DNA of 64,000 nt from Streptomyces liliiviolaceus (GCF_018070025.1 NZ_JAGPYQ010000001.1:6138001-6202000); one strand, 5' to 3'. Numbered from the stretch's first letter, positions 26,521 through 35,154 are shown. Notes: generated from the sequence alone by a model not told the origin. Numbers and translations are program-made.

Positions 26521-27486
26521 TCAGCGCACCCGCCCCCGCGGCTTCAGCGGTACGGGCGGCAGGGCCGGCGCGGAGAGCGGACCCCCGGCGTACCCCTTCA
26601 CCTCGCCGAACCGCGACCCCGTCGCCCAGTCGGCGCGGGCCTGCTCGATCTCCGTCTGGGAGCGGCCGATGAAGTTCCACCACATGATCAACTCCTCCTC
26701 GAACGGCTCGCCGCCGAGGAGCATCAGGCCCGCGTCCGACTCGGCCCGCAGGGGCAGTTCGGTGCGGCCGCAGCCGAGGTAGAGCATGGAGCCGGGCAGC
26801 AGCGGTACGCCGTCGACGTGGGCCTCGCCGGACATGGACAGCACGGCGTACTCGAAGTCCGGCTCCAGCGGCAGGCGTACGTCCGCGCCCCGGTCGAGGG
26901 CCAGATCGGCGCCGACGATCGGCGTGTACGTCGTGCCGGGCGAGGCGGCGCCGTCGACACCGCCCAGGATGATCGTGGCCTTGAGACCGGGGGCCGTGAC
27001 GACGGGCAGCTCGCTGTGGTGTTCGAAGTGTGGGTCGGTGTGGCGGTCGGTGTCGGGCAGGGCGACCCACAGCTGCGCGCCGTGCAGGAAGCGGGCGTGC
27101 GACCTGGGGCTCTCCTCGGAGTGGCTGATGGCCCGGCCGGAGGTCATGAGGCCCAGCTCGCGCGGGCGGATCGTCTGCAGGCTGCCCGTGGAGTCGCGGT
27201 GCAGCACCTCGCCCTCGTGCAGCCAGCTGACGGTCTGCAGGCCCATGTGCGGATGCGGCGGGACCTGCATGCCGGGCTCTTCGGCGATGTCGTCGGGACC
27301 GTAGTGATCGACGAAGCACCACGCGCCCACCATGCGCCGGCCCAGATTGGGCAGCAGCCGCCGGACCTCGCTGGACTCGCCGAGCTTGACCCGGCGGGGG
27401 CTGAGGAGTTCACGTACCGGCTCCGCCACCACGAAACCCCGGCCGCCGCACAGAGCGGGAACGGCCTCGCGATCAAGATTGCTCAT
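26521..27486 (-). CDS. Pirin family protein
   Basis: A 321-residue bicupin of the pirin family. The metal-binding loop HPHMGLQTVSWLHEGEVLHRDS and the pirin core ELGLMTSGRAISHSE are clear, and the C-terminal cupin ends FIGRSQTEIEQARADWA. Pirins are iron proteins, some with quercetinase activity, others transcription cofactors. ATG at 27486 gives MSNLDREAV; the 3-residue longer start is less likely. It is divergent from a TPR gene. Function in this organism is inferred only by family. Confidence 0.93.
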   Translation of the reverse strand: MSNLDREAVPALCGGRGFVVAEPVRELLSPRRVKLGESSEVRRLLPNLGRRMVGAWCFVDHYGPDDIAEEPGMQVPPHPHMGLQTVSWLHEGEVLHRDSTGSLQTIRPRELGLMTSGRAISHSEESPRSHARFLHGAQLWVALPDTDRHTDPHFEHHSELPVVTAPGLKATIILGGVDGAASPGTTYTPIVGADLALDRGADVRLPLEPDFEYAVLSMSGEAHVDGVPLLPGSMLYLGCGRTELPLRAESDAGLMLLGGEPFEEELIMWWNFIGRSQTEIEQARADWATGSRFGEVKGYAGGPLSAPALPPVPLKPRGRVR

Positions 27487-27669
27487 GGCCCACAACCTAG
27501 CCCCGTGGAGGACCGTCCGTCATACCGTCCCCCCGTCCGCCGGCAGCCGCCCGACCGAGAACCGGCGCACGCGCCGGGAAGACCGCCGACGCACCACCGC
27601 ACAGGTCGTGGAATATTCAACAACACCGTGCGGTTCTGGCCGTCGAAAGAAACAGAGGAGGTCACAGAC

Positions 27670-28017
27670 GTGGACACGACCTACTACGACCACGGGACGA
27701 CCGCGGAGCGCTGGGAGCGCGCCCGGATGTTCTTCGACGCCAAGGAGTACGCCGCCTCGGCGCGCGTTCTCGACAGCCTGGTCGAGGAGGTGCCGCAGGA
27801 GACGGGCCCGCGCCTGCTGCTGGCCCGTGCGTACTACCACTCGGCGCAGCTGAGCCGGGCGGAGGCCGAACTGCGCGTCCTCGTCGAGAACGACCCCGTC
27901 GAGCACTACGCCCGTCTCATGCTCGGCCGGACGCTCCAGCGGCAGGGCCGCGACGACGAGGCCGGGACGCACCTGCGGCTCGCCTCCGCCCTCGCGGGAG
28001 ATTTCGACTCCCTGTGA
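27670..28017 (+). CDS. Small tetratricopeptide-repeat protein
   Basis: A 115-residue protein of about three tetratricopeptide helical repeats (AERWERARMFFDAKEYAASARVLDSLVEE; ETGPRLLLARAYYHSAQLSRAEAELRVLVEN; VEHYARLMLGRTLQRQGRDDEAGTHLRLA). TPR stacks bind partner proteins. GTG at 27670 has GAGGAGG eight bases upstream, a strong start. It is followed by a perfect terminator hairpin shared with the convergent PepSY gene. No partner is evident nearby. Confidence 0.88.
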   Translation: MDTTYYDHGTTAERWERARMFFDAKEYAASARVLDSLVEEVPQETGPRLLLARAYYHSAQLSRAEAELRVLVENDPVEHYARLMLGRTLQRQGRDDEAGTHLRLASALAGDFDSL

Positions 28018-28024
28018 GCGGAGC

Positions 28025-28051
28025 CCCCGGGCGGCCCTTGGCCGCCCGGGG
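28025..28051. terminator. Bidirectional terminator
   Basis: CCCCGGGCGGCC at 28025-28036 pairs perfectly with GGCCGCCCGGGG at 28040-28051 around a three-base loop. It lies between convergent TPR and PepSY genes and can serve both. Confidence 0.8.
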
Positions 28052-28060
28052 CCGGGTCCG

Positions 28061-29509
28061 CTACTTCGCCGACTCCTTCTCGGTCTCCCGCTCCGCCTCC
28101 CCGACGGCCCCCTTCGCGGGGCCGTACGTGCGTCTGCCCCGCCGGTAGGCGATCTCGCCCAGGATCACGTCCACCGCGATGAAGGCGGCCAGCGAGATGC
28201 CGAGGAGCGGCACGAAGTACCCGAGGACGGCGACGCCCGCCATCAGCGGGACGAGGATGTGCGCGGGCACCTGCTGCCAGGCGCCGCGCGGGATCGGACG
28301 GCCGAAGGCCGAGGCGCGGCCCCGCTGCCACCACATGCGGTAGCCCCACAGGATCAGCAGGATCAGGCTGAGGGCGAGCGCCATCAGCACCAGCTGGTTG
28401 ACGATGCCGAAGAGGATGCCGGTGTGCGCGTCGATGCCCCAGCGGGTGAGCTTCGCCAGTACCGGGTAGTCGGCGAACCGCACGGTGTCGGTCACCTCGC
28501 CGGTCGCGGGGTCGACCGCGACCGCGTCCTGCTTGGTGGGCCAACTGCGCTGGACCTGGCTGACCTTGTACGCCGACTCGGCGTCCGCGGGCGGCACGAT
28601 CTCCACCGGGTCGCCCAGGCCCTTCGCCCGCGCGGCGGCCAGCACCTTGTCGAGGCCGACGCCGTGTTCGACGCCCCCCTCGGCCGATCCCGAGCCGTGG
28701 CCCGCGTGTTCGCCGCCCGCGGCGGCCGACACCGACGGGGTCGCCTGGCGCAGCGAGGTGCGCAGTTCGTCGATGTTCGCTCCGGCGTACGTCGACCAGG
28801 TCAGGCCCGTCGCCGAGAGGAAGACGAAGCCGACGGCGGCCCAGACGCCCACCGAACCGTGCAGACCGAGGGTGCGCCGGCGCCCGCTGGTGCCGCGTAT
28901 CCTCCGCTGCGTACGACGGCGGCCGAACCAGAGGACGAGACCGCCGCCGGCGATCACCCACAGCCAGCTGGCGGCGAGTTCGCTGTAGAGGCGGCCGTCG
29001 TCGCCGAGCTTCAGGTTCGCGTGGAACTCGTCGATCCAGGTGCGCAGCGGCAGGGCGCCGCTGGATCCGTACTGTTCGAGCGCGCCGCGCACCTCGGCGG
29101 TGTACGGGTCGACGAACACCGCGAGGGTGTGGGTCTCGCCGATGCCGGAGACGCCGGACAGCATCACCCTGGTCGTCGCGTCGTCCTCCGGCGAGGGGCG
29201 TACCGCGGAGACCGTGCCCTCCGGGTGGGCCTTGCGCGCGGCGGCGACCTGCTCGGAGATCGGCAGCTTCCCGTCGCCGACCGGGACGGTCATCTCGTGC
29301 GAGTAGAGGATCTTCTCGGCCTGGAAGGACGCCGCGTAGAGGAATCCGGTCGTGGCGGCGACCAGCAGGAACGGGGCGACGAGCACTCCGGCGTAGAAGT
29401 GCAGCCGCAGCACCAGCGGGCGCAGCGGCGCCCAGCCGCCGCGTTTGGGCGGGGCGGGGGTGGCGGACCGCGGGGACTCGTCCGTCTCGGTCGTGGGAGC
29501 GGTGGACAT
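28061..29509 (-). CDS. PepSY-associated membrane protein
   Basis: A 482-residue PepSY_TM protein. Four membrane helices are visible (GVLVAPFLLVAATTGFLYAA; ASWLWVIAGGGLVLWFG; WAAVGFVFLSATGLTW; LVLMALALSLILLILWGY) plus a further pair near the end. Two PepSY-like extracytoplasmic regions contain PTRVMLSGVSG and AVDPATGEVTDTVRFADY. A His/Gly-rich stretch (GGEHAGHGSGSAEGG) may bind metal. Family members sit in iron-uptake or flavin-electron systems (PiuB-like). ATG at 29509 is chosen over a longer upstream reading without similarity. It is divergent from peptide deformylase. Confidence 0.88.
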   Translation of the reverse strand: MSTAPTTETDESPRSATPAPPKRGGWAPLRPLVLRLHFYAGVLVAPFLLVAATTGFLYAASFQAEKILYSHEMTVPVGDGKLPISEQVAAARKAHPEGTVSAVRPSPEDDATTRVMLSGVSGIGETHTLAVFVDPYTAEVRGALEQYGSSGALPLRTWIDEFHANLKLGDDGRLYSELAASWLWVIAGGGLVLWFGRRRTQRRIRGTSGRRRTLGLHGSVGVWAAVGFVFLSATGLTWSTYAGANIDELRTSLRQATPSVSAAAGGEHAGHGSGSAEGGVEHGVGLDKVLAAARAKGLGDPVEIVPPADAESAYKVSQVQRSWPTKQDAVAVDPATGEVTDTVRFADYPVLAKLTRWGIDAHTGILFGIVNQLVLMALALSLILLILWGYRMWWQRGRASAFGRPIPRGAWQQVPAHILVPLMAGVAVLGYFVPLLGISLAAFIAVDVILGEIAYRRGRRTYGPAKGAVGEAERETEKESAK

Positions 29510-29685
29510 CGGCTGGCTTCTCCGGTCGGGCAGGGGACGACGGGGCCGTACTCGGCCGTTGCGGTGCAGTAGTCGGTGGGCGGGTCCGTCGAGTTCCCGG
29601 AGATTCCTGTGGTGTGGGTCACACACCTGTTCGTGCGCCAGGGAGCCGCCTCGCACCGCGGAGATCCGCTTGGCATGCTGGCGCG

Positions 29686-30327
29686 ATGGCATCATCCAGT
29701 GACCTCACGCCCCTCAGCGACCGGGTGGAGGAACTCCTCTCCCGTACGGGCCCGTTGCCGATCGTCGCCGCCGGTGACCCCGTGCTGCGCGGTGCGGCCG
29801 AACCGTTCGACGGCCAGCTCGATCCGGCGCTCCTGGCCCGCTTCGTCGCGGCCCTGCGCGACACCATGCACGCGGCGCCGGGAGTCGGCGTGGCCGCGCC
29901 CCAGGTGGGCATTCCGCTGCGGATCGCGGTGATCGAGGACCCGGCGCCCGTCCCGGACGAGATCCGCGAGGTACGCGGCCGGGTACCGCTGCCCTTCCGG
30001 GTTCTGGTCAACCCGGTGTACGAGCCCGTGGGCACCGCGCGTGCCGCGTTCTTCGAGGGCTGTCTGAGCGTGCCGGGCTGGCAGGCGGTGGTGGCGAGGC
30101 CCGCCGAGGTGCGGCTCCTGGCGCGGGACGAGCACGGCGGGCCGGTGGACGAGGTGTTCACGGGCTGGCCGGCCCGGATCGTCCAGCACGAGACGGACCA
30201 CCTGGACGGCACGCTCTATCTCGACCGGGCCGAACTGCGCTCGCTGTCCTCGAACGAGGCGATGGCGCAGCGGTGGGCCCAGCCGACTCCGGCCGAGGCG
30301 GCGAAGGGGCTGGGCTTCCACCTGTAG
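29686..30327 (+). CDS. def: Peptide deformylase
   Basis: A 213-residue peptide deformylase, removing the formyl group from new proteins. All three motifs are intact: GVGVAAPQ (66-73), EGCLS with the metal ligand Cys126, and HETDHLDG with His168, Glu169 and His172. A roughly 10-residue longer N-terminus and an insertion before LPFRVLVNP are usual in actinobacterial paralogues. ATG at 29686 gives MASSSDL; the upstream in-frame ATG is less convincing. It is a second-type deformylase, away from ribosomal genes, and often not the housekeeping copy. Confidence 0.95.
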   Translation: MASSSDLTPLSDRVEELLSRTGPLPIVAAGDPVLRGAAEPFDGQLDPALLARFVAALRDTMHAAPGVGVAAPQVGIPLRIAVIEDPAPVPDEIREVRGRVPLPFRVLVNPVYEPVGTARAAFFEGCLSVPGWQAVVARPAEVRLLARDEHGGPVDEVFTGWPARIVQHETDHLDGTLYLDRAELRSLSSNEAMAQRWAQPTPAEAAKGLGFHL

Positions 30328-30344
30328 CGCGGGTTGTCCGCAGT

Positions 30345-30387
30345 GCGGGCTGTCCGCCCGGTCGGAACCGGCCGGGCGGCAGCCCGC
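30345..30387. terminator. Hairpin between def and oxidoreductase
   Basis: GCGGGCTG-T-CCGCCCGG (30345-30361) pairs with CCGGGCGG-CAGCCCGC (30372-30387), a 16-bp stem with one bulge. It sits between convergent genes. Confidence 0.7.
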
Positions 30388-30413
30388 GCGGCCGGTTCCC
30401 CTGCCGGGCCGGG

Positions 30414-31850
30414 CTACTTGCTGTCGCGGTAGGCCTCCAGCAGCCTCAGCCACACCTCGCTGACCGTCGGGTAGGACGGGACCGCGTGCCACAGCCGGTT
30501 CACCGGGACCTCTCCGACGACCGCGACCGTGGCGGAGTGGATCAGTTCGCCGACGCCGGGGCCGACGAAGGTGACGCCGCGCAGGGTCTCGGTGTCCAGG
30601 TCGACGATCATGCGGGCCCGGCCGCGGTAGCCGTCGGCATACAGGCCGGCGCCGGCGACCGTGGCGAGGTCGACGTCGACCGCCCTGACGCGGTGGCCGG
30701 CCTGCTCGGCCTCGGCGAGGGAGAGGCCCACGGAAGCGGCCTCCGGGTCGGTGAAGACGACCTGGGGGACGGCGGCGTTGTCGGCGGTCGCGGAGTGCGC
30801 GCCCCAGGGGTCGGTCTCCAGCAGCGGCACACCGGCGGCGCGGGCGGCGATGGCCGCGCCCGCGATCCGGGCCTGGTACTTGCCCTGGTGGGTGAGCAGG
30901 GCGCGGTGGTTGACGTCGCCGACGCCGTACAGCCAGTCGGTGCCCGTGACGCGGAGGCTGTCGTCGACCTCCAGCCAGGAACCGGGCGTGAGGCCGACCG
31001 TCTCCAGGCCGACGTCGTCGGTGCGCGGGGCGCGTCCGGTGGCGAAGAGGATCTCGTCGGCCTCGATGCGGTCGCCCGTCGAGGTGGTGACGACGACCGT
31101 GCCGCCCTCCCGTGTCACCGACTCGACCGAGGCGCCGGTGCGGACGTCCGCGCCCGCCTCGGTGAGCGCCTCGGCGACCAGCTCGCCCGCGAAGGGCTCC
31201 ATGCGGGGCAGCAGGCCCTTGCCGCGGACGAGGATCGTGACCTGGGAGCCGAGGGCCTGCCAGGCGGTGGCCATCTCGACGCCGACGACTCCGCCGCCGA
31301 CGACCACGAGGCGGCCCGGGACGGCCTGGGCGCTGGTGGCCTCACGGCTGGTCCAGGGCTTGACCGCGTCGATTCCCGGCAGGTCGGGCAGGACGGCCCG
31401 GGTGCCGGTGCTGACCGCCACGGCGTGCCGGGCGGTCAGTACGTGCCGTTCCCCGTCGGGGCCCTCGACGGTGACCCGGCGCGGTCCGTCGAGCCTGCCG
31501 TGTCCTCGGTAGAGGTCGACTCCGACGCCTTCGAGCCACTGGACCTGGCCGTCGTCCTTCCAGTCCGAGGTGTAGTAGTTGCGGTGGGCGAGGACCTCCG
31601 CCGCGTCGAGGGGGCCCTGCACGGCCTGGCGCAGTCCTGGCACCTTGCGGGCGTCGGCGCGGGCGATCACCGGGCGCAGCAGGGCCTTGCTGGGCATGCA
31701 GGCCCAGTACGAGCACTCGCCGCCGACCAGTTCGCTCTCCACGATCGCGGCGGAGAGGCCTGCCGCGCGGGCGCGGTCGGCGACGTTCTCCCCCACGGGC
31801 CCGGCCCCTAGCACCACGACGTCGTACACGTTGGTTTCCGTTTCCGTCAT
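30414..31850 (-). CDS. FAD pyridine-nucleotide-disulfide oxidoreductase
   Basis: A 478-residue class I disulfide oxidoreductase, related to dihydrolipoamide dehydrogenase and mercuric reductase. FAD site GAGPVG is near residues 15-20, redox cysteines Cys46 and Cys51 are in GGECSYWACMPSK, the NAD site GGGVVGVEMA near 175, and the C-terminal active His is in HAVPSYPTVSE. The ATG at 31850 is the family start. A thioredoxin gene is divergent with a palindromic gap of 122 bp, so the pair may share control by redox stress. The physiological disulfide substrate is unknown. Confidence 0.92.
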   Translation of the reverse strand: MTETETNVYDVVVLGAGPVGENVADRARAAGLSAAIVESELVGGECSYWACMPSKALLRPVIARADARKVPGLRQAVQGPLDAAEVLAHRNYYTSDWKDDGQVQWLEGVGVDLYRGHGRLDGPRRVTVEGPDGERHVLTARHAVAVSTGTRAVLPDLPGIDAVKPWTSREATSAQAVPGRLVVVGGGVVGVEMATAWQALGSQVTILVRGKGLLPRMEPFAGELVAEALTEAGADVRTGASVESVTREGGTVVVTTSTGDRIEADEILFATGRAPRTDDVGLETVGLTPGSWLEVDDSLRVTGTDWLYGVGDVNHRALLTHQGKYQARIAGAAIAARAAGVPLLETDPWGAHSATADNAAVPQVVFTDPEAASVGLSLAEAEQAGHRVRAVDVDLATVAGAGLYADGYRGRARMIVDLDTETLRGVTFVGPGVGELIHSATVAVVGEVPVNRLWHAVPSYPTVSEVWLRLLEAYRDSK

Positions 31851-31920
31851 GGGGTCAGTCTGGTCGTTGGTGTGGGTCGTGGCCACACGGGTATGCGCGC
31901 GGAATACGGCGCCGGTCGGT

Positions 31921-31938
31921 GCCGTTGTGCACAACGGC
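31921..31938. promoter_or_regulatory. Perfect 18-bp palindrome (candidate operator)
   Basis: GCCGTTGTGCACAACGGC reads the same on both strands, with no spacer. It lies 35 bp upstream of the thioredoxin ATG in the divergent gap with the disulfide oxidoreductase, a place for a dimeric repressor or activator. Confidence 0.6.
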
Positions 31939-31972
31939 CACGCACCGACCCCGAGAAGAGGGAATCAACACC

Positions 31973-32350
31973 ATGAGCAGCACCGTGGAGCTCACCAAGG
32001 AGAACTTCGACCAGACGGTCACGGACAACGAATTCGTCCTGATCGACTTCTGGGCGGCCTGGTGCGGCCCGTGCCGGCAGTTCGCCCCTGTCTACGAGAA
32101 GGCGGCGAAGGCCAATTCCGACCTGGTGTTCGCGAAGGTGGACACGGAGGCGCAGCCGGAGCTGGCCGCGGCCTTCGAGATCCAGTCGATCCCGACGCTG
32201 ATGATCATCCGCGACCAGGTGGCGATCTTCTCCCAGCCGGGTGCGCTGCCCGAGGCCGCCCTGGAGGACGTCATCGGCCAGGCCCGCAAGCTGGACATGG
32301 ACGAGGTCCGCAAGTCGGTGGCGGAACAGCAGGCGAAGCAGGCCGAGTAA
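31973..32350 (+). CDS. trx: Thioredoxin
   Basis: A 125-residue thioredoxin. The active site FWAAWCGPCR has Cys31 and Cys34, the cis-Pro is in SIPTLMI, and the C-terminal tail adds about 20 residues with a charged helix (MDEVRKSVAEQQAKQAE). It reduces disulfides in cytoplasmic proteins. ATG at 31973 follows a GAGAAGAGG site. It is divergent from the disulfide oxidoreductase, and the extended tail suggests a specialised copy rather than the main trxA, an inference. Confidence 0.95.
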   Translation: MSSTVELTKENFDQTVTDNEFVLIDFWAAWCGPCRQFAPVYEKAAKANSDLVFAKVDTEAQPELAAAFEIQSIPTLMIIRDQVAIFSQPGALPEAALEDVIGQARKLDMDEVRKSVAEQQAKQAE

Positions 32351-32366
32351 CACCCGGGTCGCGGAG

Positions 32367-32415
32367 GGCCCGAAAGGGGCGCGGGGAACTGCGCGAGCAA
32401 CCCCCACGCACCCGC
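32367..32415. repeat. Dispersed intergenic element, copy 3
   Basis: GGCCCGAAAGGGGCGCGGGG, then AACTGCGCGAGCAACCCCC lies 16 bp after the thioredoxin stop. A second small hairpin CGGGGC/GCCCCG (32450-32464) follows before the convergent LacI gene. Confidence 0.7.
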
Positions 32416-32488
32416 GGATCACCACGCACGGCGGCACGTCGGCCGCCCGCGGGGCAACGCCCCGGGCCGGCCGGCACCCGCCGAGCCG

Positions 32489-33523
32489 TCAGCTCGACTC
32501 CCGGTGGACGACCTCCGCCCCCAGCACCACCCGGGCCTCCGGCTCCGCCGACGGCTCCCGCACCGCCCGGTCGACCAGCTCGGCCAGCTCCCGCCCGGAC
32601 GGCAGCTCGATGTGGACCGTGCTCAGCCGCGGCCTCAGCAGCCGTCCGAGCATCAGATCGTCCGCGCCGACGACGGCCGTCTCGTCCGGGACGGCGACGC
32701 CCTCGTCCTGCAGCGCACGCATCAGCAGCATCGCGAACTCGTCGTTGTACGCGAAGACGGCGTCCAGGCCGAGCGACCGCCAGCGCCCCGCGAGATCGGC
32801 CGCGGCCTTCTCCTCGTAGGCGAGCGGCAGCTCGGTGACCGTGGCGTCCGTGCCGGTCAGGGCCTGCCGTACGCCTTCGAGCCGGGGCCTGGAGAAGATC
32901 TCCAGACCGGGATCCTCGGGCACCAGCACCCCGACGCGCCGGTAGCCCCGGGCCAGCAGGTGCGCGCCGACGCTGCGGCCGACCTCCTGGTGGTCCATGA
33001 GGAGCGCGTGTGCGCCCTCGATGCGTTCGGGGCCGAGGGTGACCACGGCCCGGGCGCCGGAGCGCTTGAGCACGGAGACGCCCCGCGGCCCGAGGCCCCC
33101 GCCGGGCGCCAGGACGGCGACCGGCCGCAGCTCGGCCCAGGCGCGGGCCGCCTCGTCGCCCTGGAGGCCGAGGCCCCCGTACTGCACGACGGTGTATTCG
33201 AGGCGGCTGAGCGCCCACTGGAGTTCGTTGAAGAACTGGCTGTAGAGCGGGCCGACGGGTACGTCCGGCGCGGGCATCAGGACCATGCGGCTGTGCCCGG
33301 CGCGCAGACTGCGGGCCGCGGCGTGCGGCACGTAGCCGAGCTCCTCGGCGGCCTGGTGGACACGGCGGCGGGTGGGCTCGCTGATCCGTACGGCGCTGGT
33401 GTTGTTGAGGACGTAGGAGACGGTCGCGCGTGACACACCCGCCAGACGGGCCACATCGGCACTCGTCGGCACGGAGCGCTGCGCGGGCGGCGGAGGGGCG
33501 GATGTTTTCGGTATCTGCACCAT
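32489..33523 (-). CDS. LacI family transcriptional regulator
   Basis: A 344-residue LacI regulator. The helix-turn-helix is TSADVARLAGVSRATVSYVLNN near residues 20-41, with the hinge following, and the ligand-binding domain fills the rest (LGPERIEGAHALLMDHQEVG; VFAYNDEFAMLLMRALQDEG). The ATG at 33523 (MVQIPK) is chosen with AAGGA 11 bases upstream; ATG at 33535 is also possible. No sugar operon is adjacent, so its target is unknown. Its gene sits 135 bp from a TetR gene on the same strand. Confidence 0.92.
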   Translation of the reverse strand: MVQIPKTSAPPPPAQRSVPTSADVARLAGVSRATVSYVLNNTSAVRISEPTRRRVHQAAEELGYVPHAAARSLRAGHSRMVLMPAPDVPVGPLYSQFFNELQWALSRLEYTVVQYGGLGLQGDEAARAWAELRPVAVLAPGGGLGPRGVSVLKRSGARAVVTLGPERIEGAHALLMDHQEVGRSVGAHLLARGYRRVGVLVPEDPGLEIFSRPRLEGVRQALTGTDATVTELPLAYEEKAAADLAGRWRSLGLDAVFAYNDEFAMLLMRALQDEGVAVPDETAVVGADDLMLGRLLRPRLSTVHIELPSGRELAELVDRAVREPSAEPEARVVLGAEVVHRESS

Positions 33524-33609
33524 GAGGTACGGCATCCTTGCAGAAGCCCCACGCGGGCCCGGGGCCGGGGTGCGCCCCAAGTCGCTTTCCTGCCAAGGCA
33601 GTTCCGCAC

Positions 33610-33701
33610 GGATCAGACGTGCCGCTCCGGGCGGATCAGGCGTGCCGCTCCAGCCGGGTCAGGCCGGCGGCTCCGTACGCGTCAGGCGTGCGACCAGGTC
33701 G
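33610..33701. repeat. Degenerate 23-bp tandem repeats
   Basis: Four units with exact 23-bp spacing start at 33610, 33633, 33656 and 33679. The first two share 18 of 19 leading bases (GGATCAGRCGTGCCGCTCC); units three and four are more diverged and lie inside the 3' end of the TetR gene. The period is not a multiple of three. Confidence 0.75.
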
Positions 33702-34321
33702 GTCCAGCCCGCTTCGAGCCGCTCCAGCGGCATCCCGCACTCCTTGGTCAGGTGGTGGATCAGCGCGGGGTCGAGGTACCCCATCAGCGTCTGGGCGAGG
33801 AGTGCGCAGTCGGCGTCCGGCGCCGCCTGGCGCAGCAGCAGGGTGACGTGGCCGGTCAGAAAACGCTGGGGCGGGAACGAGTAGCGGCGGGCCGGTTCGG
33901 GCTGGGCGGCCAGTTGCAGATCCAGTTGCTCGACCGACTGCCGCAGGACGGCACGTCCGAACGCCTCCAGCCGCTCGACCGGCGGCGCACCGGGGCCCAG
34001 GGGCGGCGGCCCGCTGAGGAAGGCGGCCTGGAGCTGCTTGGCGGAGTGGTCCAGGAGCGCCATGAGCAGGCCGGTGCGGTCGCCGAAGCGGCGGAAGACG
34101 GTCCCTTTGCCGACCTCGGCGGCCACGGCCACCGCCTCCATCGTGACGCCGGCCGCGCCGTGCTCCGCGACCAGGCGGGCGGCGGCCTCCAGCAGCCGGG
34201 CCCGGTTGCGGGCCGCGTCGGCACGCAGGCACGGCTCGTCCTCACCGGAGGTCAGCTCCAGGAGAACAGGCTCGCCGATCGGCTCCTGAGGCTTGGGAAA
34301 GGGCGGCAGGGAGGCGGACAT
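33659..34321 (-). CDS. TetR family regulator
   Basis: A 220-residue TetR repressor with helix-turn-helix RARLLEAAARLVAEHGAAGVTMEAVAVAAEVGKGTVFRRFGDRTGL, residues about 40-85, and an effector domain ending LVARLTRTEPPA. The ATG at 34321 begins MSASLPPF. It is divergent from an NAD(P)H FMN reductase with two operators in the 118-bp gap, so it probably represses that gene and itself. Its last codons lie in a 23-bp repeat series. Confidence 0.93.
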   Translation of the reverse strand: MSASLPPFPKPQEPIGEPVLLELTSGEDEPCLRADAARNRARLLEAAARLVAEHGAAGVTMEAVAVAAEVGKGTVFRRFGDRTGLLMALLDHSAKQLQAAFLSGPPPLGPGAPPVERLEAFGRAVLRQSVEQLDLQLAAQPEPARRYSFPPQRFLTGHVTLLLRQAAPDADCALLAQTLMGYLDPALIHHLTKECGMPLERLEAGWTDLVARLTRTEPPA

Positions 34322-34352
34322 GAAGACAGCGTAACGCCGGGGGAAGAAAACT

Positions 34353-34399
34353 GGACCGTGGTCCGTTTGGCTGGTAGAACTTTAAACGGACCCCGGTCC
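34353..34399. promoter_or_regulatory. Two TetR-type operators
   Basis: GGACCGTGGTCC (34353-34364) and GGACCCCGGTCC (34388-34399) are each near-palindromes. The blocks GGACCGTGGTCCGTTT and AAACGGACCCCGGTCC also form a larger inverted repeat with 15 of 16 pairs. They fill the gap between the divergent TetR and FMN-reductase genes. Confidence 0.8.
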
Positions 34400-34439
34400 G
34401 GATCGTAATGGCAATGTTTCATCCTCCTTGGAGCCCCCC

Positions 34440-35003
34440 ATGACTGTTCGTATCCTCGCGCTCGTCGGCAGCCTTCGCGCCGGCTCGCACAACCGCCAGC
34501 TCGCCGAGGCCGCCGTCAAGCTCGCGCCCGAGGGCGCGGAGGTCGACCTGTTCGAGGGCCTGGCCGACATCCCCTTCTACAACGAGGACATCGACGTCGA
34601 GGGCGACGTCCCGGCCGCCGCCGCCCGGCTGCGCGAGGCCGCGGGCAGCGCCGACGCCATCCTGCTCTTCTCGCCCGAGTACAACGGCACCATCCCGGCC
34701 GTCCTGAAGAACGCCATCGACTGGCTGTCCCGCCCGTTCGGCGCGAGCGGCCTCAAGGACAAGCCCCTCGCCGTGGTCGGCACCGCCTACGGCCAGTACG
34801 GCGGCGTCTGGGCGCAGGACGAGGCCCGCAAGGCCGCCGGTATCGCCGGCGCGAAGGTTCTTGAGGACATCAAGCTCTCCATCGCCGGCTCGGTCGTCCG
34901 CTTCGCCGAGACGCACCCCTCCGACGACGCCGAGGTCGCCGCGCAGCTGACCGAGGTCATCAGCCGCATCCACGGCGAGGCCACCGCGCCCGTCGCCGCC
35001 TGA
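34440..35003 (+). CDS. NAD(P)H-dependent FMN reductase
   Basis: A 187-residue flavodoxin-fold reductase. The FMN phosphate loop is GSLRAGSHNRQLA, and SPEYNGTIPAVLKNAIDW is the signature of the family (azoreductase/SsuE-like). It reduces FMN or quinones with NAD(P)H. ATG at 34440 follows CTCCTTGGAG; an upstream ATG at 34428 is less likely. Divergent TetR and operators indicate it is induced by an unknown ligand, often a quinone or drug. Confidence 0.93.
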   Translation: MTVRILALVGSLRAGSHNRQLAEAAVKLAPEGAEVDLFEGLADIPFYNEDIDVEGDVPAAAARLREAAGSADAILLFSPEYNGTIPAVLKNAIDWLSRPFGASGLKDKPLAVVGTAYGQYGGVWAQDEARKAAGIAGAKVLEDIKLSIAGSVVRFAETHPSDDAEVAAQLTEVISRIHGEATAPVAA

Positions 35004-35086
35004 CCCTCACACCTGCACACCTGCACATCTCCTGCTGACGCGCGGCCCTCGCCGCGCGTCGCAGTCGTACCCAGCACCGGTGCCGC

Positions 35087-35141
35087 ACGCGGTACTCGTG
35101 TCGTACGCGGTACTCGTACGCGGTACTCGTGTCATACGCGG
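35087..35141. repeat. Tandem 13-bp repeats (ACGCGGTACTCGT)
   Basis: ACGCGGTACTCGT occurs at 35087-35099, 35105-35117 and 35118-35130, with a truncated copy at 35136-35141. They fill the gap between convergent FMN-reductase and LLM genes, of unknown use. Confidence 0.8.
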
Positions 35142-35154
35142 CAGCAGGTGCGCC

